From NCBI RefSeq assembly GCF_001949145.1, contig NW_019091387.1:924267-984266 (forward strand): a stretch of DNA of 60,000 nt, written 5' to 3'. The notes under the pieces are model-generated. The model was not told where the DNA came from, ran no database searches, and was given only the letters and a program-made list of their open reading frames with translations. Origin of the DNA: Acanthaster planci. Lineage: Eukaryota; Echinodermata; Asteroidea; Valvatida; Acanthasteridae. The position numbers were made by a program, and so were the translations under genes. Positions 56,636 through 60,000 of this stretch are shown in pieces; within the stretch, counting starts at the first letter, position 1; each line of letters opens with the position of its first letter.

Positions 56636-59343
56636 ATGATGGCACCGTCCTACTGCACCATTCTTATAGCGTTGGCGGTCACAGTACTTACCGGTATGTT
56701 TTTGTCACTGCCCTTCATTACGTAGATTTGGCTTGCATCTTTTCAGAACTCTTTGCGTGCCTGCTCATGACACATCATGCATATAATATTGCACAAAATA
56801 ATGAATGTTTATTGGTAGATAGTTCAGTGGTTTAAATAATTTCCAAAGGAGACAAATTGACCGTTTTATATCCTTGTGGCTTCTCCATGTAGAATAACAC
56901 GCTCAATCTGTTCAAGATTGTAATACATTCATTATTTGTTTAAAGCAACGCGTGCACGAGTAAAGCCTAACGGTACAAGCCACCGTTTCCCTTCACAGTC
57001 TGGCATACCAAAGTGTCAAGAGTTTTCCTCATTCCGAATCAGTTCGTGTTTTAATGGACGTTCCTAGGTGTCTCGAAATTTACTTTTATCGTTTGATAAT
57101 CGATTTTTTCTTCATGGTAGAAGCATGTGAGTTTTAGAAAAGCAACCATCAGTTAAAAGAGATACCAGGGCGTAATGTTAGCGTTAGCCCCTTGTCTTCT
57201 TTTCACTGACAACGCCATCCTATCGGTCTTACAATCTTAAGTCGCACGTGTGATCTCGTAGGTTACCCGTGTGACTGACAACTCATACACATGACGTCTA
57301 ATTCTTACTTTCGACATTAGAACATTAGTCTGTATATCTCAAAAGCACCACTTTGATCTCGTACTCACAGGTTAAGATGAATAAATCCCCAGCTTTGTAG
57401 ATGAAAGAGCCTTTCATTTACATGCATTTACGAGTATTGAGGGTGGCACTCGACCGCAGCCTAAGTTGTTTGCTTTTGTTGGATTTTACTGAATTTCATT
57501 CGCTGCAGTCCAACTTCGGTTTTCAGTTGATTGAGAATGCAGAATTTTGTAAAAGTATTTCAAAACCATGGTCAAAAGTAACCTTTGACGAAGGCAGGCT
57601 ACGTCGTCCTTTTTAAGTCCTTACATTTTTACGTGCTCCAAATTATTCTGAACTTAAAAAGGTAGTCATTTCACGCGTTAGAGTGCACACCGTCTGTCAT
57701 CCCTTTTTTCATCAGGCCTAATTTCCTCTCTTCTGTCATAGGACTGTGCTTCGCTCATCCAGTCAGCAATACACTTGTGCCAACAACAAGAACGTCCGGT
57801 AAAGGTCTTTTTAAATGCTATTCTGATAGGTAAAAATGAAATGCCAAAATGTACGTTTTCTGACATCAAACTTAAAGTTTTCAGAATGGAGATCTTTCCT
57901 AGAAAGGCTAATGGTCGTTTTGATCGCCAACGGGTTTGCCGGTCAGTTAATCCATTAAAAACAACAATTGGTTGGTCAGTTTGTTTGTGTATTTATGAGT
58001 AGATGTCGAGCTATAAGCCAGACACTCAGTCTTTTTTTTTGCATCATTAAGCCCCCAAGTCAATTATTAGTGAATGTCAGTTAGAATGTCAGTGGGTTGA
58101 AGAGATTGTTCGTCATAGGGTGACCGGGTCTGTCGATAGGTCATTGATTAATAAGCTTGTGACTATAGCTTAATGATTGCTTGTCGGTAGGATCTTGAAA
58201 TGATGGATTAATCAACGACTGTAGCCAGTCGGAGAATGATTCGGCAATTGAGTTATTTCATCAATGGATCAGTGGTCAGTCAGACGGGTTGACGGTGGGT
58301 TTAGTCAATTTGTTTGGTGCTCTGATCGATGGGTTTGTCAATTGCTGAGTCTTTTGGTAAGTTTGTCACTGAGCCGCTTTGGGGTATTTCGTCGGTGTAT
58401 TCGGTTGATGATCAGTCATTCGATATGTCTGAAGTCAGTCAGCCATAACGCATTGGATGGTTGATCGGTTGCTCTGTTGTGTCAGTCAGTGAGTTGGTTA
58501 TTTGTTAGCGGTTTGTCTCTTGGCGCCCTGACTGGTTGTTAGGTGACCATTACATTGAACACTGTGGGGCTGTATTGCTGTATTCGATGGTCGGACAGTC
58601 GGTATGAAGATCAGTCGAATAGATAATTTGATTGTCGGCCGGTTTTACAGTTGGTTGTACAGTAGTAACAGTGTTGGTTTTGGCTGTAGCCAGTCTGTAA
58701 ATTGTTTGAAAAAACTGTATAGTGTAATTCGACCAGCAGAATTAGAAGCCATTACTGTGGTGGCATGCACAACGCTCGTGGACAGGTGGTACGCGCGCGT
58801 TACATGCCTCTTCGACCAATAGGGTGTCTTGATTTGCCATATGCACGGGCGCGTCAAGCTGAAGAATGTGCGTGTGAATGCGGTGCCACCGCAGTTATGG
58901 AATCTAATCGGATTAGTCTATACATATTTGTTATCATTATTGTCCTAACCAGGGGCGTAGCCATTGGGGGAGGCACGTGCCCCCACGAATTCCGGGTGCC
59001 TCCCAGGTACCCCCTCCCCCCTACAAAACCGATAAATGGATATTGAACAAGGTTAACTAAGTCTTGCCTCCCAAAACCCACACCACTGAAAGCTGGTGCC
59101 CCTCCCTGTAAGATGCTGGTGTCCCTTGTGCCCCCCTCCACTAGTAAAATCTCAGCTTCGCCACTGGTCCTAAATTCTTCTTTTTTCAAATGCAATTTTA
59201 AAACACGTGTTTTTCTTCGTGTTCAACAGTGCCTTGTGTAAGCGGCCCAATGGGAATGGAAAGCGGAGCCATTGAGGACAGCGGAATAACCGCGTCCTCT
59301 GTCTACAGCATTTACTACCCACACACTGCTCGACTTAATGTTG
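56636..59343 (+). CDS. Secreted discoidin (F5/8 type C) domain protein, 5' part only
   Basis: Exon 1 (56636-56693) encodes MMAPSYCTILIALAVTVLTG, a signal peptide with a hydrophobic core. It splices in phase 1 (CCG|GTATGT) across 2.5 kb to exon 2 (59230-59343; acceptor TTCAACAG, donor G|GTAAGA). Exon 2 reads CVSGPMGMESGAIEDSGITA and then SSVYSIYYPHTARLN. The Cys, the PMGMESGAI.DS.ITASS block and ARLN are the start of an F5/8 type C domain, which binds glycans or phospholipids at the cell surface or matrix. The frame continues past the window edge, so further domains are unknown. The start is either of two adjacent ATGs (56636, 56639). A hAT-like MITE inserted 62 bases before exon 2. Confidence 0.85.
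58060..58660. repeat. Cryptically simple G/T-rich region
   Basis: Intron 1 of the discoidin gene holds about 600 bases enriched in GTCAGT, GGTCGGT and GTTGGT words in no fixed period, as left by slippage. No frame or structure. Confidence 0.5.
58800..58896 (+). repeat. Dispersed repeat R3, copy 2
   Basis: Matches 32350-32455: CATGCCTCTTCGACCAATA, TTGATTTGCCATATGC, CGTCAAGC.GAAGAATGTGCG and CGGTGCCAC. It is in the intron of the discoidin gene. Confidence 0.6.
58943..59173. mobile_element. hAT-like MITE with target-site duplication
   Basis: The 219-bp insert 58949-59167 is flanked by TCCTAA on both sides. Its ends are CCAGGGGCGTAGCCA and (reverse complement of the right end) CCAGTGGCGAAGCTG. 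The inside is C/G-run rich (CCCCCTCCCCCC). No coding. The CAGGGGCGTAGC end is common among hAT-type non-autonomous elements. Confidence 0.75.
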
Positions 59344-60000
59344 GTAAGACCACAGCCCCGCCGTCGTAGATCACTTTTATGTATCTCACTTGGAAATCCC
59401 CACCATTCATTTGTCGAATTCCTTTTGGAAATGCATTCCATTGAGGAGTTATATGAAGAGGGAGCGGGTTGTAAGAGCAGTAAAATATTTAATAATAATA
59501 AAAAAAGATCCTCCGACTTTATTGAGGTGGTTTTTCCGAAGCAGCGATCGCACTGACGATTGGTTAAGGCATTTTTGCTCTGAAAACTCTTCCTGACTTA
59601 AATTCCTCCACAACTGAATGGTCGTTTAGTCCAAAAAGGGTTTCGTCTCTGCTCAGCGCGCAACAGTTACTGAAAGTTGTATTGTTTAATTCAACAGATA
59701 GACCATGATTAAGGAAGGAATTTGAAGGTGTACCCATTTGGACTTGTGGGTAGAGTCAATCATCCGTAATAAGAAATTTTATTCTCAACTTATTTTTTGT
59801 GAATTGTGACATTGTAAATTTAATCTAATAAATTTCTGAAACCATACAAGAATTTTCCGACCTTTCTTAAATGCTCAGTCATTGAAAACTTTTAGAGGAA
59901 GGTAACTGGTTCTGATACCCTTGAACTGATATCAGTCAGGATCCTTATTATGAATGATTTCAGTCGACCAGATACGATCAAATATTTTGGAAATCAAAAT
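59344..60000. other. Start of discoidin-gene intron 2, to window edge
   Basis: No continuation of the F5/8C domain is found after the donor at 59344. The sequence is AT-rich and has no recognised feature; the next exon must lie beyond the window. Confidence 0.6.

Noticed and set aside
1-60000. CRISPR arrays, operons, bacterial or phage genes
   Set aside because: Spliced genes, animal protein families and absence of ribosome-binding-site-led gene strings rule out a prokaryotic window. The CHAT gene is spliced and flanked by animal genes, so it is not contamination.

Overview
This is a window of a draft (N-gapped) animal nuclear genome. Genes are intron-rich with GT-AG introns and consistent phases, the space between them is long and repeat-laden, and (TGTACA)n-type palindromic simple repeats and short foldback transposons are common. 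The gene set is a DEG/ENaC/ASIC channel, an FBXL3-type F-box protein, mitochondrial Hsp90 (TRAP1), a TPR-CHAT protein and a discoidin-domain secreted protein. Together with the repeat style it fits a marine invertebrate, most likely a non-vertebrate deuterostome (echinoderm, hemichordate or cephalochordate). The species cannot be named from the sequence alone.

Layout. 201-7950 (minus): a complete nine-exon acid-sensing/degenerin-type sodium channel of 505 aa. 7951-18051: about 10 kb with no recognisable gene, holding foldback elements and SINE-like repeats. 18058-22500 (plus): four coding exons of an FBXL3/FBXL21-type F-box/LRR protein (459 aa). 22501-26114: intergenic, with a 147-N gap. 26115-49119 (minus): TRAP1 in 17 exons (730 aa; exon 1 is tentative). 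Its introns carry a TIR element with a tRNA-like core, a Tigger-like MITE, LINE-like tails, a CACAAGACC minisatellite broken by a 166-N gap, a decayed piggyBac transposase and an inverted duplication of a Ty3/gypsy integrase fragment. 50877-54457 (plus): a two-exon TPR-CHAT protease-like gene (1081 aa), head-to-head with TRAP1. 55914-56221: four exact-length 77-bp tandem repeats carrying CACGTG boxes. 56515-59343 (plus): TATA box, signal-peptide exon and first discoidin (F5/8 type C) exon of a gene that runs off the right edge.

The exon boundaries given for each gene were read by hand; all donor and acceptor dinucleotides and phases agree, and each spliced coding length is a multiple of three (the discoidin gene is partial).

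The most interesting item is the TPR-CHAT gene. It is a eukaryotic relative of the caspase-like CHAT peptidases that bacteria use in defence (Craspase/Csx29, gasdermin-activating proteases). Its His/Cys dyad is intact, and its N-terminal TPR triplet keeps all five carboxylate-clamp residues used by Hsp70/Hsp90 co-chaperones. The sequence therefore suggests a chaperone-docked caspase-like protease, a combination I do not recognise as a described animal protein. The FBXL3-type protein is also notable because its C-terminal tail keeps the cryptochrome-pocket tryptophan but adds two residues after it.
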